Shown: piece by piece, positions 1 through 8,404 of the stretch
Position numbering within the stretch: the first letter of the stretch is position 1
Layout: each line of letters opens with the position of its first letter
NCBI RefSeq assembly: GCF_013085345.1
Contig: NZ_JABFAJ010000018.1
Span: 1 to 64,000, forward strand
Source of the DNA: Isoptericola sediminis
Lineage (GTDB): Bacteria > Actinomycetota > Actinomycetes > Actinomycetales > Cellulomonadaceae
Length of the DNA stretch: 64,000 nt
Reading direction: 5' to 3'
Program-made: the position numbers and the translations under genes
The notes under the pieces: model-generated
The model's input: only the letters and a program-made list of their open reading frames with translations
Told to the model about the DNA's origin: nothing
Database searches by the model: none

Positions 1-216
1 TCGTCGTGTGCACCCGCGGCGGGGACCACGTCGAGGTGTCGCGTTGTACCCGGTCCACTACTCGGCCCGGAGACATCGGCGGTTCGACGAGCCAGTGGAC
101 GAGGCGACCAATCCGGATCTTTCACCCACGCATCGGGCTGTGTGGCACCGGCCGCTCGTGCCATGCTCGCCGGAACGGTCGACGCCGACCCGGTTGCTGG
201 AAGGTGTGGTGCGCTC

Positions 217-1794
217 GTGGGACTGTTTGGACGGATCTTCAAGACAACGAAGTCGACGCCGCACTCAGCGGCCCCGTGGGACCCTGGCGACGAGCAGTCG
301 AGCGAGCCTGTCTTCGCGGTGATCGACATCGAAACCACCGGACTCAGCCCCCGCCAGGACCGGATCGTGGAGCTGGCCGTGGTGCGTCTCGACCACCGCG
401 GGTCGATCGTGGACGAGTGGTCGACGCGGTTCAACCCGGAGGGACCGGTCGGCGCGACCCACATCCACGGGATCACCGAGGCCGACGTCGCACGAGCTCC
501 CTTGTTCCGCGAACAGTCACACGCACTGGCCGGCCTGCTCCGCAGCACCACGGTCGTCGCCCACAACGCGCGTTTCGACCTCGCATTCCTGCGCGCCGAG
601 TACGAGCGCAGCGGATGGGATCTTCCCCTGGTCCCGGCGTACTGCACGCTGCAGGGAAGCCACCACTACCTGCCATGGCTCGAGCGACGGCGTCTTGCCG
701 ACTGCTGCGCTGCCACCGGTGTCCGGCTCGATCGGGCCCATTCGGCTCTGGGTGATGCGCGGGCCACGGGGCACCTGATGAACCGCTATCTGTCGATGCC
801 GCATGTCCCTGTGCACCCCGACCTCAGCCAGGTCCGTACCGACGCTCGCGACGTCATCTGGCCCGACGGGCCGACCCGGCGACCGCGGACGACGCCGCTC
901 GAACGCCGCCCGAACACCGTTGGCGCCCAACTCAGGCGGACGACGCCTCGACGCCAGCGACAAGGGCCATTGGTCGGGCAGCTCACGAATCTGGGCCTCA
1001 CCGAGCTGCTCGACGACGGTGCCCCGGAGGGCACGCTTCCCTATCTCGAGCTTCTGCTGGAAGTTCTCGAAGACGGTGTCATGACCGAGGAAGAAGCTGG
1101 TGCCCTGGCCGATCTGATCGAGGCATACGAGCTCGGGTCCGACGAGGTCGCGTCGGCACACCACGCCTTCGTCACGGCTCTAGCGCACCGCGCGCTCGAC
1201 GACGGACATGTTTCCCGTGATGAGCGTGCTGAACTCTCCACGATCGCCGAGATCCTCGACGTCGAGCCCATGACGTTGCGGCGCATCATCAGCCACGCCG
1301 ACGAGGCCCGCGCTGCGCGGCTGAGCGCCGACCTGCGTCCGCTGCCGGACGACTGGTCTCTCGGCGAACCCCTGCGGGTGGGTGACAAGGTGGTCTTTAC
1401 CGGTTGCGACGAGGTCCAACGCAATGCCCTGGAGAAGCGAGCCGAGGAGCTCGGCGTCCGGGTGATGGGCAAAGTCTCTCGGACGACAGTGATGCTGGTG
1501 ACGGATGGCACCTTTGCTGGCGGCAAAGCGGCGAAGGCCTCCGAGCTGGGCACTCGCACCGTCCACCCCGACCAGTTCGACGTGCTACTCACCTATCTGC
1601 AGCCGAAGAGCACGACAGGGGAATCGGACGACACCACCGGCAGCACTTCGGCCGCCTCCCCGACGCGGACGGACCACAGCCCTGCCGCCATCCGCAGATG
1701 GGCTCGCCAGCAGGGGTACGAGGTCAGCGACCGGGGCCGCGTTCCCCGCTCCCTGATCGAGGCCCACGCGCGCGCTCGAGCCGACCAGGACTGA
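217..1794 (+). CDS. DEDDh 3'-5' exonuclease fused to TerB-like, BRCT and Lsr2-type DNA-binding domains
   Basis: The 525-residue protein reads as four modules. An N-terminal DnaQ-like exonuclease (about residues 30-190) has all three motifs: DIETTG at 37, HNARFD at 116, and HSALGD at 175-180 supplying the late His and Asp. A helical TerB-like, acidic segment follows at about 260-345. A BRCT-like domain at about 387-461 starts VVFTG. The last 35 residues resemble the Lsr2 C-terminal DNA-binding domain (RRWARQQGYEV then DRGRVP). By family, it would trim 3' ends of DNA while bound to DNA through the BRCT and Lsr2 parts. I chose the GTG at 217 because GGAAGG lies 12 bases upstream and the protein then starts with a compact GLFGRIF segment; an in-frame ATG at 142 would add 25 less convincing residues. 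The exonuclease call is firm; the TerB-like label is tentative. Confidence 0.85.
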   Translation: MGLFGRIFKTTKSTPHSAAPWDPGDEQSSEPVFAVIDIETTGLSPRQDRIVELAVVRLDHRGSIVDEWSTRFNPEGPVGATHIHGITEADVARAPLFREQSHALAGLLRSTTVVAHNARFDLAFLRAEYERSGWDLPLVPAYCTLQGSHHYLPWLERRRLADCCAATGVRLDRAHSALGDARATGHLMNRYLSMPHVPVHPDLSQVRTDARDVIWPDGPTRRPRTTPLERRPNTVGAQLRRTTPRRQRQGPLVGQLTNLGLTELLDDGAPEGTLPYLELLLEVLEDGVMTEEEAGALADLIEAYELGSDEVASAHHAFVTALAHRALDDGHVSRDERAELSTIAEILDVEPMTLRRIISHADEARAARLSADLRPLPDDWSLGEPLRVGDKVVFTGCDEVQRNALEKRAEELGVRVMGKVSRTTVMLVTDGTFAGGKAAKASELGTRTVHPDQFDVLLTYLQPKSTTGESDDTTGSTSAASPTRTDHSPAAIRRWARQQGYEVSDRGRVPRSLIEAHARARADQD

Positions 1795-1845
1795 GCACCC
1801 CAGCCGGGGCCGACCGATACCGTAGTCACCGGATGAACGCGTCCG

Positions 1846-3003
1846 TCACGAGATCGTGACCAGTCGGCCGATGACGGCGGCGGGCGGCGGGTGCGCCGCC
1901 ATCTCCCCGGCGACGCGTTCGGCCGCCGCACGGACGTCCGCGTCGTCGAGGACCGCCGCGACGGCCTGGCCGAGCCGGTCCGGGAAGTCCTCTCCCGGGG
2001 TGACCATCCTTCCGAGGCCGCGCTCGTCCAGGCGGCGGGCGTTGAACCACTGGTCGAGCGCGAACAGCGGCACAGCCACCTGGGGCACGCCCGCGGCCAG
2101 GGCCGCCGCGGTGGTGCCGAAGCCCCCATGACCGACCACGGCCACCGCGTGCGGCAGCACCTCCTCCTGGGGCCACCACTGCTCGACGTGAGCGTTGTCC
2201 GGCCACGCACGCAGCCGGTCGGGGTCCAGAGCGCGGCCGACGGTGAGCAGGACGCGGACGTCCAGCGACGCCAGGGCGGCGAGCAGCTCGCGGTAGGTCT
2301 GCTCGGCGGACGGCATCGTGCCTGCCACGGTCCCCAGACTCGCGTACACCAGCGGAAGATCCGACGTCTCCGGAGGGAGGCCGCGTCCCTCTGGCGCGTC
2401 CGTCGTGGGCCCGGGCCGGAACCGGACGACGTCGCGCCCGCCCGACGGCGGGTCGTCGAACGACGCCGGCAGCACGGTGAAGGACGGCGCGGAACGCTGC
2501 GCGGAGATCAACCCGTCGGCGTCGAGCCCGAGGGGCCGACCCAGCTCCTCCGCCGGGTCGGTGAACCAAGGCGCCGTGCTTGCGATCAGTCCGTCGAGGC
2601 AGAGCCCGACGCTCCGGTGCGGGATTCCCTCGGCCTCCGCGGCGACGAGTGAGGCAAGCTCGAAGGGGTCGCGGACCACAAGGTCCGGCCGCCACGAGCG
2701 GACGGTGTCGAGCAGCCGCGGCAGCGCGGCACCGCCGTCGAGCCGCCCGAAGATCTCCTGGATCATCAGCTCGTTGGCGGCCTCCATCGACAGGCCGGCC
2801 ATGCCGCCGAACGCACGGCCCATCGCGTCGGACGACGGTTCGTCGAACGGCGCCACGACGAGGCCCTCCCGCGCGACCTGGTCGGCGAAGCCGGCCGGGG
2901 CGGCGACGCGGACCTCGTGCCCGGCCGCTCCGGCGGCGTGGGCGAGCGGAACCTGCGGCAGGAAATGGCCGAGGTTGCCCGTCGAGGCGAACAGCAAGCG
3001 CAC
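1846..3003 (-). CDS. GT1-family glycosyltransferase (MGT/UGT type)
   Basis: A 385-residue GT-B fold nucleotide-sugar glycosyltransferase of the type that modifies natural products or lipids. The N-terminus has the acceptor-domain opening (LLFAS then GHFLPQ). The C-terminal donor domain carries the GT1 signature: WWPQEEVLPH, then VGHGGFGTT, then GVPQVAVPLFALDQ, which binds the nucleotide diphosphate and sugar. GTG start at 3003, preceded by a weak GGTGAGG. It is transcribed towards the convergent exonuclease gene and stands alone, with no biosynthetic cluster beside it, so the acceptor cannot be inferred. Detoxification of macrolide-like compounds is possible, as for other stand-alone members. 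Confidence 0.88.
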   Translation of the reverse strand: MRLLFASTGNLGHFLPQVPLAHAAGAAGHEVRVAAPAGFADQVAREGLVVAPFDEPSSDAMGRAFGGMAGLSMEAANELMIQEIFGRLDGGAALPRLLDTVRSWRPDLVVRDPFELASLVAAEAEGIPHRSVGLCLDGLIASTAPWFTDPAEELGRPLGLDADGLISAQRSAPSFTVLPASFDDPPSGGRDVVRFRPGPTTDAPEGRGLPPETSDLPLVYASLGTVAGTMPSAEQTYRELLAALASLDVRVLLTVGRALDPDRLRAWPDNAHVEQWWPQEEVLPHAVAVVGHGGFGTTAAALAAGVPQVAVPLFALDQWFNARRLDERGLGRMVTPGEDFPDRLGQAVAAVLDDADVRAAAERVAGEMAAHPPPAAVIGRLVTIS

Positions 3004-3052
3004 GACCTCACCGTAGATCGGGGCGGGTCGGCTCGCCGCCTGCCGTCGGCGG

Positions 3053-3322
3053 TCACGCAGCGCGGTGGGTCACCAACGCCTCCAACTGGTTCATGACCAG
3101 CACGACGGCGTCTTGCCGCTTGTCCGGCGGGTACTTGTGCTCGGCCACGGGCACGGAGGCGACGAGCAGCCCCGAGTCCTTGCCGCGGAAGGTCCGGTTC
3201 ACCCGGGCGAGCGTCTGCATGAGCAGCGCACCGCGCAGCGGCCAGTCGAGGTAGAGCGTGTGCAGCGACGGCGAGTCGTAGCTGGTGAGCAGCATGTCGT
3301 TGACGATGACGAGGCCGCCCGA
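3053..3322 (-). pseudogene. Remnant of a type I restriction enzyme R subunit (HsdR)
   Basis: About 90 codons in one frame resemble the helicase motif V-VI region of HsdR: GGLVIVNDM, LLTSYDSP, LHTLYLDWPLRG, LMQTLARVNRTFRGKD. The frame is closed by a stop about 50 bases upstream, and the protein ends after VTHRAA, so only a small slice of a roughly 1000-residue protein remains. No HsdM or HsdS is nearby. The 220 bases between this and the DUF4230 gene show nothing recognisable. I read it as debris of a lost restriction-modification locus; a functional small protein is unlikely. Confidence 0.7.
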
Positions 3323-3553
3323 CGACGCAGTGCGGACACTCTCGAGCGGTCCAATGGACTCCGGTCAAGAGCGGTCAACACGGGTACGGACGGCGTCGCC
3401 CGAGCGAGCGAGGCCACAAGCGGTTCTTCGGCGGCCTCGCCGATCGAGCCCGTCGTAGGCAAGCCGAGATCGACGAGGCACGGGCCGAGTAATGGCTGTG
3501 AGCGGCTCGGGGTAGTGCCGCGCAAAGCCCACTGCTCCACCGACGCCAGCGAG

Positions 3554-4309
3554 TCAGCCCGCCGACCCCTCGAAGACGACTTCCACCGTCTCGTAGCCCA
3601 GCCCGCCGATCAGTCCCTCGAGCGTCTTGCGCGTGTTCTCCTCGGCGCGGCTCTCCAGGTCGCTCTCCCGGGCGGCAGCGGTGAGCATCTCCTCCGCCTT
3701 TAGGAGCGTCTGCTGGCGGCTGCCGTCGTCGTCGGCGAAGAAGTCCTCGGCGCGGTTGATCAGACCTCGCGAGTCGGAGAGCGCCCTGCTCTGCTCGAGA
3801 TCGATCCGCGGCTCCGCGAAAGCGGGCTCCGGCAGGGTGACCGTCACGGTGGAACCGTCCTCGGAGACGACGACCGCCTCCTCGGGCAGGTCGCGGAAGT
3901 CGACGTAGACCTCGACCGAACCATCCGCGAGGAAGATCGTGCGCTCGCCCATCAGCCAGTCCGGCACGTACTTCGTGTCCTGCTCCAGGTCCACGACCAC
4001 CTGGTAGTTCCCCTGGGCCGCGACGAACCGGGCGAGGTTCTGGATGCCCAGCAGCACCGGCCGGTCGGAGCGGTCGACCTCCTCGGTGGCGAAGGGGTTC
4101 TCCAGCTCTGGCAACGAGACCAGCTCGGTCCGGATGGCACCCCACACCAGTACGACGAGCAGCACCAGCGCGCCGACGATGCCGAGCATCACGCCCAGGA
4201 AGGCCTTCAGGAAAACACCGCCCCGGGAACGGGGCGGGACATCATCCGGCTTCTCCGGGGAGGCGTGTTCCGGCCTCTCCTCAGTGGCGACGGGCGGCTG
4301 CTCGGACAC
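3554..4309 (-). CDS. DUF4230 domain membrane-anchored protein
   Basis: A 251-residue protein with a polar, charged N-terminus, one transmembrane helix (about residues 35-60, LGVMLGIVGALVLLVVLVWG) and an extracytoplasmic DUF4230 domain to the end. Family features visible include an N-terminal strand with NLARFVAAQGNYQ, the acidic LPEEAVVV stretch and a long C-terminal helix rich in E, R and A. The function of the family is unknown. I chose GTG 4309 because TAGGAG stands five bases upstream and gives a conventional cytoplasmic tail; an open frame continues to 4447 but without a ribosome binding site. The 170 bases upstream, up to the Fic gene stop, hold no other gene. Confidence 0.8.
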   Translation of the reverse strand: MSEQPPVATEERPEHASPEKPDDVPPRSRGGVFLKAFLGVMLGIVGALVLLVVLVWGAIRTELVSLPELENPFATEEVDRSDRPVLLGIQNLARFVAAQGNYQVVVDLEQDTKYVPDWLMGERTIFLADGSVEVYVDFRDLPEEAVVVSEDGSTVTVTLPEPAFAEPRIDLEQSRALSDSRGLINRAEDFFADDDGSRQQTLLKAEEMLTAAARESDLESRAEENTRKTLEGLIGGLGYETVEVVFEGSAG

Positions 4310-4478
4310 CTGATCTCCTACCTCGTGGCGGATCGCGTTCACACCAGGTGCGTTCCGGGCCTCGTCGCCGTCGATCCCGACTCCGCGTTCTTGCCCTGGA
4401 GCACTTCTGGCATCGGTCGTGGGACAACCTAGGGCCAATCGGCCCAATCTGCCTCCGAAGCGGCGAAGTTGCGGCGCT

Positions 4479-5669
4479 TCACACCAGGCGGTGATGGGAA
4501 CGGTCCGCGAACCGTTCCATCGCCTCGACCACCTCGACCGCCTGCCACACCCGGTCGCGGGCTCCCCGTCCGATCTGGTCGAGGACGCCGTCCTCGACGA
4601 GGCGGTCGATGGCCACCTGGGCGTTCGCCGTCGTGACGCCGAGGAGCTCCGCGGCGAGACGGGAGTCGATCACGGGGCGCTCGACGAGGATGTCCGCGAG
4701 GCGCCAGGCGGCGGCACCGCGACGGGCCCGGATGATTCCCACCCACCGCGCATGGGCGTCGGACACGTCGCGCATGAGCTCACGTGCGTTCTGCAACGCC
4801 GGAAAGACCGCCTCGCACACCTCGGTGACGATCGGCACGGGATCGCCGGAGCGATACGCGGTCAGGGCCGCGAAGTACCGCTCGGTCTCGGCGATCAGCC
4901 CGGCCGAGATCGGCACGACGACGTGTCGGGTCAGGCCTGCGTGGCGCAGCTGGGCGTGCATGAGGGCACGGCCGGTGCGCCCGTTGCCGTCCGGGAACGG
5001 GTGGATGTTCTCGAACTGGGCGTGCGCGACGGCCACCTGGGCGAGCGCGGGAACGTCGTCGCGCGCGATGAAGGCCGCCAAGTCCTCCATGGCACCCGGC
5101 ACCAGGTCGCTCCGCGGCGCCACGTAGGCCGCCCCGTGCGGGCTCCGGGCAGAGCCGCCGATCCAGACGGCCGCGTCCCGCCACACACCGGCGGCGCCCG
5201 GCATGTGGTCCCTCATCAAGACCTGGTGCATCGTCAGGATGGCGTCGGTGTCCAGATGGTCGGCGACGTCGAGAGCGCGCGTCATGGCGCCGACGTTGGC
5301 GACGATCTCGTCGGCGTTGGCTCGGCCCCGGCGTCCCAGCTCCGCCAGGGCGATCGCCTTCGGGGACGAGGTCAGGTTCTCGATCTGAGACGAGCTCGCC
5401 GCCTCGGTCCTCAGCAGGAGCGAGGCGAACGACATCAGAGAGCCGAGCGACTCACCATCGAGACGGGCGATCTCGGAACTCGCCTCGGCGACCAGCGCGG
5501 CCGTCGGCCCGTCGAGACGGAGCTCGGCGTCTGCGATGCGCGCCGGCACGGCCGCCTCGTACGATCCCCGGCGACGGCTGCGGCCCGCGCGCGGGCCGTA
5601 CTCGACGTCCGAGGGCTCCCAGTCGAGCAGCTCGATGCCGAACACGGGCCATGTCGTATCCGATGACAC
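4479..5669 (-). CDS. Fic family protein (class II, with winged-helix C-terminus)
   Basis: The Fic core motif HPFPDGNGRTGR (catalytic His223) is complete, so AMP transfer (or another nucleotidyl transfer) from ATP to a target hydroxyl is expected. An inhibitory helix motif of the (S/T)xxxE(G/N) type lies ahead of it at S93-E97-N98, which defines class II Fic proteins that restrain their own activity. The N-terminal 80 residues look like the Fic_N domain. The C-terminal 80 residues (LADILVERPVIDSRLAAELLGV onwards) look like a winged helix, common in stand-alone Fic proteins. The GTG start at 5669 lies six bases from an extended -10, so the mRNA is probably leaderless. No separate antitoxin is seen. 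The target is unknown. Confidence 0.92.
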   Translation of the reverse strand: MSSDTTWPVFGIELLDWEPSDVEYGPRAGRSRRRGSYEAAVPARIADAELRLDGPTAALVAEASSEIARLDGESLGSLMSFASLLLRTEAASSSQIENLTSSPKAIALAELGRRGRANADEIVANVGAMTRALDVADHLDTDAILTMHQVLMRDHMPGAAGVWRDAAVWIGGSARSPHGAAYVAPRSDLVPGAMEDLAAFIARDDVPALAQVAVAHAQFENIHPFPDGNGRTGRALMHAQLRHAGLTRHVVVPISAGLIAETERYFAALTAYRSGDPVPIVTEVCEAVFPALQNARELMRDVSDAHARWVGIIRARRGAAAWRLADILVERPVIDSRLAAELLGVTTANAQVAIDRLVEDGVLDQIGRGARDRVWQAVEVVEAMERFADRSHHRLV

Positions 5670-5675
5670 GCGTCC

Positions 5676-5710
5676 AGGTTAGCATCGGAAGATTGCGGAA
5701 CCGATGCTAA
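5676..5710 (-). promoter_or_regulatory. Fic promoter inside a perfect 10-bp inverted repeat
   Basis: TTAGCATCGG at 5679-5688 and its exact reverse complement at 5701-5710 flank a 12-base spacer. Read on the minus strand, one arm overlaps an extended -10 (TGC then TAACCT, 5676-5681) and the other overlaps the -35 position (TCGGTT, 5699-5704, 17-base spacer). This is the layout of a repressor operator. The Fic protein has a winged helix and is the nearest candidate repressor; that link is inference. Confidence 0.6.
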
Positions 5711-5825
5711 GGCGTTCGCGGGGTATCGGATTCGGCTCTAACGGACTTGCTGGCGCAGAGCCTCCAGGGCAGCAGCACGACGGGACGGCTTCGTACGGGG
5801 CCGTGATACCTCAGGCGAGGTCTGC

Positions 5826-6386
5826 ATGGCTCCCTTGCGCGAGCCCGGGCACCGGGTCACCTCCGCCATCGTCCGGCGGTACGCGCCCCAGGGGGCCACG
5901 CATGGCCCCCACCCCGAGCAGCCTCAGCACCGCGCCGCGGCCGCCACCGCTGCCACCAGCGGGCGGCGCACCGTGCTCGTCGCCGGCATCGCCTTCGTCC
6001 TGGGCGCCGCCGTCGGGAGTGCCGCCACATGGTCCGCCCTCGGCGCCGAGGACGAACCGCCGTCGGCTGCCGCACCACCGCCCGCTGCGTCGGGCTCTCA
6101 GCTGTCGGCGGCCTACGACAGCTGCGGAGCCGTTGACGGCATCCGGCTCGAGGACGGCGGCACCACGCTGGTGCTCGACGTCCAGGGCTCCGACGACTAC
6201 TCCGGCGCCACGTTCGACGACCTCGCCTGCGTCCTGAGCGAGCTCGGGACACCGGCTCGCGTCACCGAGCTCATGGGTACCACCCGCGCGCTCGACGGGC
6301 ATCAGAGCGACACCTGGGGCCGGTTCACGGCTACCTGGTCCTACCACCCCGATTCCGGCCTCGACCTGATCGTCGTCGAGGACTGA
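5826..6386 (+). CDS. Hypothetical single-pass membrane or exported protein
   Basis: Not recognised. The 186-residue product has a 48-residue basic and Ala-rich cytoplasmic start, one transmembrane helix (about 49-72, TVLVAGIAFVLGAAVGSAAT), a Pro/Ala linker and an extracytoplasmic domain of about 95 residues with two cysteines (YDSCGAV and DLACVL) that could form a disulfide. The shape, linker plus small domain after one helix, is common among actinobacterial small-domain lipoprotein-like or sensor-like proteins of unknown role. A GCGAGG lies about six bases before the ATG. It is followed after 28 bases by a small membrane protein gene on the same strand, so the two may be co-transcribed. Confidence 0.6.
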   Translation: MAPLREPGHRVTSAIVRRYAPQGATHGPHPEQPQHRAAAATAATSGRRTVLVAGIAFVLGAAVGSAATWSALGAEDEPPSAAAPPPAASGSQLSAAYDSCGAVDGIRLEDGGTTLVLDVQGSDDYSGATFDDLACVLSELGTPARVTELMGTTRALDGHQSDTWGRFTATWSYHPDSGLDLIVVED

Positions 6387-6414
6387 AGCCACCATCGACC
6401 GAAAGAGGATGACC

Positions 6415-6669
6415 ATGTCCACCCCATACCCGCAGGCGCCTGCACCTGCCGCGTCCGCCCCCTCCAACGGTCTGGCCGTCGCGGGCTTCGTCGTCGGCCT
6501 CGTGTCCCTGCTCCTGTGCCTGGTGCCGATCCTGAACAACGTGGTGTTCTTCACCGCGATCGTCGGGCTCGAGCGCTTGCTGCAGTCGAAGGTCTCGCTC
6601 TCCGGCGCGGTGGTGGTGCCCGAGCAGGTCACCGAGGAGGAGGTGGCCCGCGCGATGGGGCTCGCCTGA
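6415..6669 (+). CDS. Small DUF4190-like membrane protein, apparently shortened
   Basis: An 84-residue protein with a Pro/Ala-rich start and one hydrophobic stretch beginning NGLAVAGFVVGLVSLLLCLV, the usual opening of DUF4190 proteins. Family members normally carry a second helix and end soon after; here the second segment breaks off at VGLERLL and is replaced by a polar tail ending EEEVARAMGLA that does not look like the family. I take ATG 6415 because AAAGAGG sits seven bases upstream; ATG 6409 would be too close. The odd tail may reflect a deletion junction. Confidence that it is expressed is moderate. Confidence 0.5.
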   Translation: MSTPYPQAPAPAASAPSNGLAVAGFVVGLVSLLLCLVPILNNVVFFTAIVGLERLLQSKVSLSGAVVVPEQVTEEEVARAMGLA

Positions 6670-6777
6670 CCGGTCGAGCCGTTCCACGGTCACCCCCAGC
6701 CTCTCCGGAAGATCCGGCGAGCACATGCCTGTGGAGAACGGCGGCAGTGGTCCGTCCCGTGCGCGATCGTCGCCGCC

Positions 6778-7215
6778 ATGGACACCACGCCCACCCGTAT
6801 CCGCCCCGGCGACCTCGTCCTCACCGACGACGACCGCCTCGCCCTCGCCTCGACCCTCGCCGCCGCCGCGCTCCCCCGCTCCCGCACGCTCTGCCTGTCG
6901 TGGATCCGCAGCGACGACCGCGCCACCGGTGTGCTGGTCCCCGTCCGCGAGGTCCCCAAGAAGCCGGACGTCGACGACGCCCGCCGGTTCGGCATGGTGA
7001 TCGCCTCCGTGACCGAGCAGTCCGCGGCGGGCGGCAGCGTCGTCGCGGTCCTGTGCCGACCCGGTGACGACACCATCACCGACGCGGACCGGGCCTGGAA
7101 CGCCGCCCTGCGGGAGCAGGCCGCCACGCACGGATTCCGGCTGCACGGCCTGTTCGTCGGATCGGGCTCGGCGGTGCGTCCGCTCGCGATGGACGACGCC
7201 GGGTCACTAGCCTGA
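6778..7215 (+). CDS. Hypothetical protein
   Basis: Not recognised. The 145-residue product has no membrane segment or signal peptide. It alternates short strands and helices (TLCLSWIRSDD, GVLVPVREVP, SVVAVLCRPGDD), suggesting a small cytoplasmic alpha/beta domain. The end, HGFRLHGLFVGSGSAVRPL, is reminiscent of proteins that sit beside DUF4192-type genes in other actinobacteria, but I cannot assign it. The gene ends seven bases before the CHAD gene on the same strand and is probably co-transcribed with it. Coding is supported by strong third-position GC bias and lack of a better frame. Confidence 0.6.
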   Translation: MDTTPTRIRPGDLVLTDDDRLALASTLAAAALPRSRTLCLSWIRSDDRATGVLVPVREVPKKPDVDDARRFGMVIASVTEQSAAGGSVVAVLCRPGDDTITDADRAWNAALREQAATHGFRLHGLFVGSGSAVRPLAMDDAGSLA

Positions 7216-7222
7216 CGGGATC

Positions 7223-8152
7223 ATGGCACCTCCACACAGCGCCGATCCCGCCGGCGAGGTCTTCACCACGATCGTGGCCGAGCACGTCCGGCGCATCGAG
7301 CAGCGCCTCCCGCCCGCGCTCGCGGACGAGGACGACGCCGTCCACCGGCTGCGCACCGCGGTCCGCAGGCTGCGCACGGTGCTGGCCGTCTACCGTCCGG
7401 TGTTCGACCGCAACGAGGTCAAGCAGCTGCGCCGTCGCCTCGCCGAGCTGGGCGACGTGCTGGGCGAGGCGCGCGACCTGGAGGTGCGGCGGGCCGACGT
7501 CGAGTCGGTCGGCGCCGCGGCGAGCGTCTCGCGGGACGCCCGGGCGCGGCTGGTGGCGGAGCTCGACCGGGAGCACGCGGCTGCGCACGCCCGCTTCGTC
7601 GACTACGCCGGTGGGCTGCAGATGCGGGCGACGACGGCGGAGCTGATCCGCTGGGTCCGGGAACCGCCGCGCGGGAAGGCTGCGGACCGACGGGCCGGCA
7701 AGGTCGCCCGCCAGCGGCTGCGCAAGGCCGTCGACCGGGTCGGCCGCGCCGCGGCCGACCTCGACCTGCAGGCCCTGGCCGAGGTCACCGTCGAGGACCT
7801 GGACGACCGGGCGGCGCTCGACGACCTGCTGGCTCGCGCCCACCGGCTGCGCAAGGCCGGACGGCGCCTCTCCCAGGGGGCCCGCGCGGTGACGCGCACC
7901 CCGACGAAAGTGCTGGGCTCGTCGGCGAAGGAGCTCGGCGCGGCGGGCAAGGCGGTGCAGTCGTCGCTCGGGGACCACCGCGACGCGCTGCTGCTCGCGC
8001 TCCTCGCCCGGGACCACGCGGCCGAGGCAGCGGCCCACGGTGAGGACCCCGCGCCGTACGACCGGCTCGCCCGCGCCGCGACACGGCGGGCCGCCGACGC
8101 CCTCGCGGATCTGCCCGACGCCGTCGACCAGCTGACGTCGAAGGCTCCGTAG
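7223..8152 (+). CDS. CHAD domain protein
   Basis: A 309-residue, all-helical protein with the conserved His/Arg pattern of CHAD domains: VHRLRTAVRRLRT near residue 40, LRRRLAELGDVLGEARDLEV at about 70-90, and a second half with HRLRKAGRRL. CHAD domains bind inorganic polyphosphate through basic grooves and are often found at polyphosphate granules or fused to CYTH domains. Here it stands alone; a separate CYTH gene lies 55 kb away at 62926. No polyphosphate kinase or phosphatase is adjacent, so its partner is unknown. Full length for the family. Confidence 0.88.
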   Translation: MAPPHSADPAGEVFTTIVAEHVRRIEQRLPPALADEDDAVHRLRTAVRRLRTVLAVYRPVFDRNEVKQLRRRLAELGDVLGEARDLEVRRADVESVGAAASVSRDARARLVAELDREHAAAHARFVDYAGGLQMRATTAELIRWVREPPRGKAADRRAGKVARQRLRKAVDRVGRAAADLDLQALAEVTVEDLDDRAALDDLLARAHRLRKAGRRLSQGARAVTRTPTKVLGSSAKELGAAGKAVQSSLGDHRDALLLALLARDHAAEAAAHGEDPAPYDRLARAATRRAADALADLPDAVDQLTSKAP

Positions 8153-8235
8153 CCGTACCGGTCGGCAGACGTCGTCATTTTCCGCCCGAAACAGGATCTT
8201 CCGGGCGATCGTCAGGTTGATCCTGCCCGAAACTC

Positions 8236-8264
8236 TGGACTTCCCGGCCAGGCGCTCATATTTT
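8236..8264 (+). promoter_or_regulatory. Candidate promoter of the HNH gene
   Basis: TGGACT at 8236, a 17-base spacer and TATTTT at 8259 stand in the only AT-rich patch of the 250-base gap between the CHAD and HNH genes. Upstream of it, CAGGATC (8192) and GATCCTG (8219) form an inverted pair, each flanked by CCCGAAA. No function is known for these repeats. Confidence 0.35.
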
Positions 8265-8404
8265 TTCCGTGACAGGCACCACAGACCGGCCTGTCCGGAG
8301 GTCCTGCCCGGATCGCCGCCGCACCCGACACCGACCCCTCGAGGAGCCGCCGAGAGCGCACCGGCCCACGGGCCCGTGCGCACCGCACCGGAAGGAGCAG
8401 GACC

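Noticed and set aside
1-216. Open frames at the left edge of the window
   Set aside because: Arg/Thr-rich in every frame with no family features; no gene can be supported before the exonuclease gene.
3199-3540. A 113-codon minus frame between the HsdR remnant and the DUF4230 gene
   Set aside because: No recognisable family, overlaps the HsdR remnant in another frame, and has no ribosome binding site.
4479-5669. Fic as half of a toxin-antitoxin pair
   Set aside because: It carries its own inhibitory motif and no separate small antitoxin gene is adjacent.
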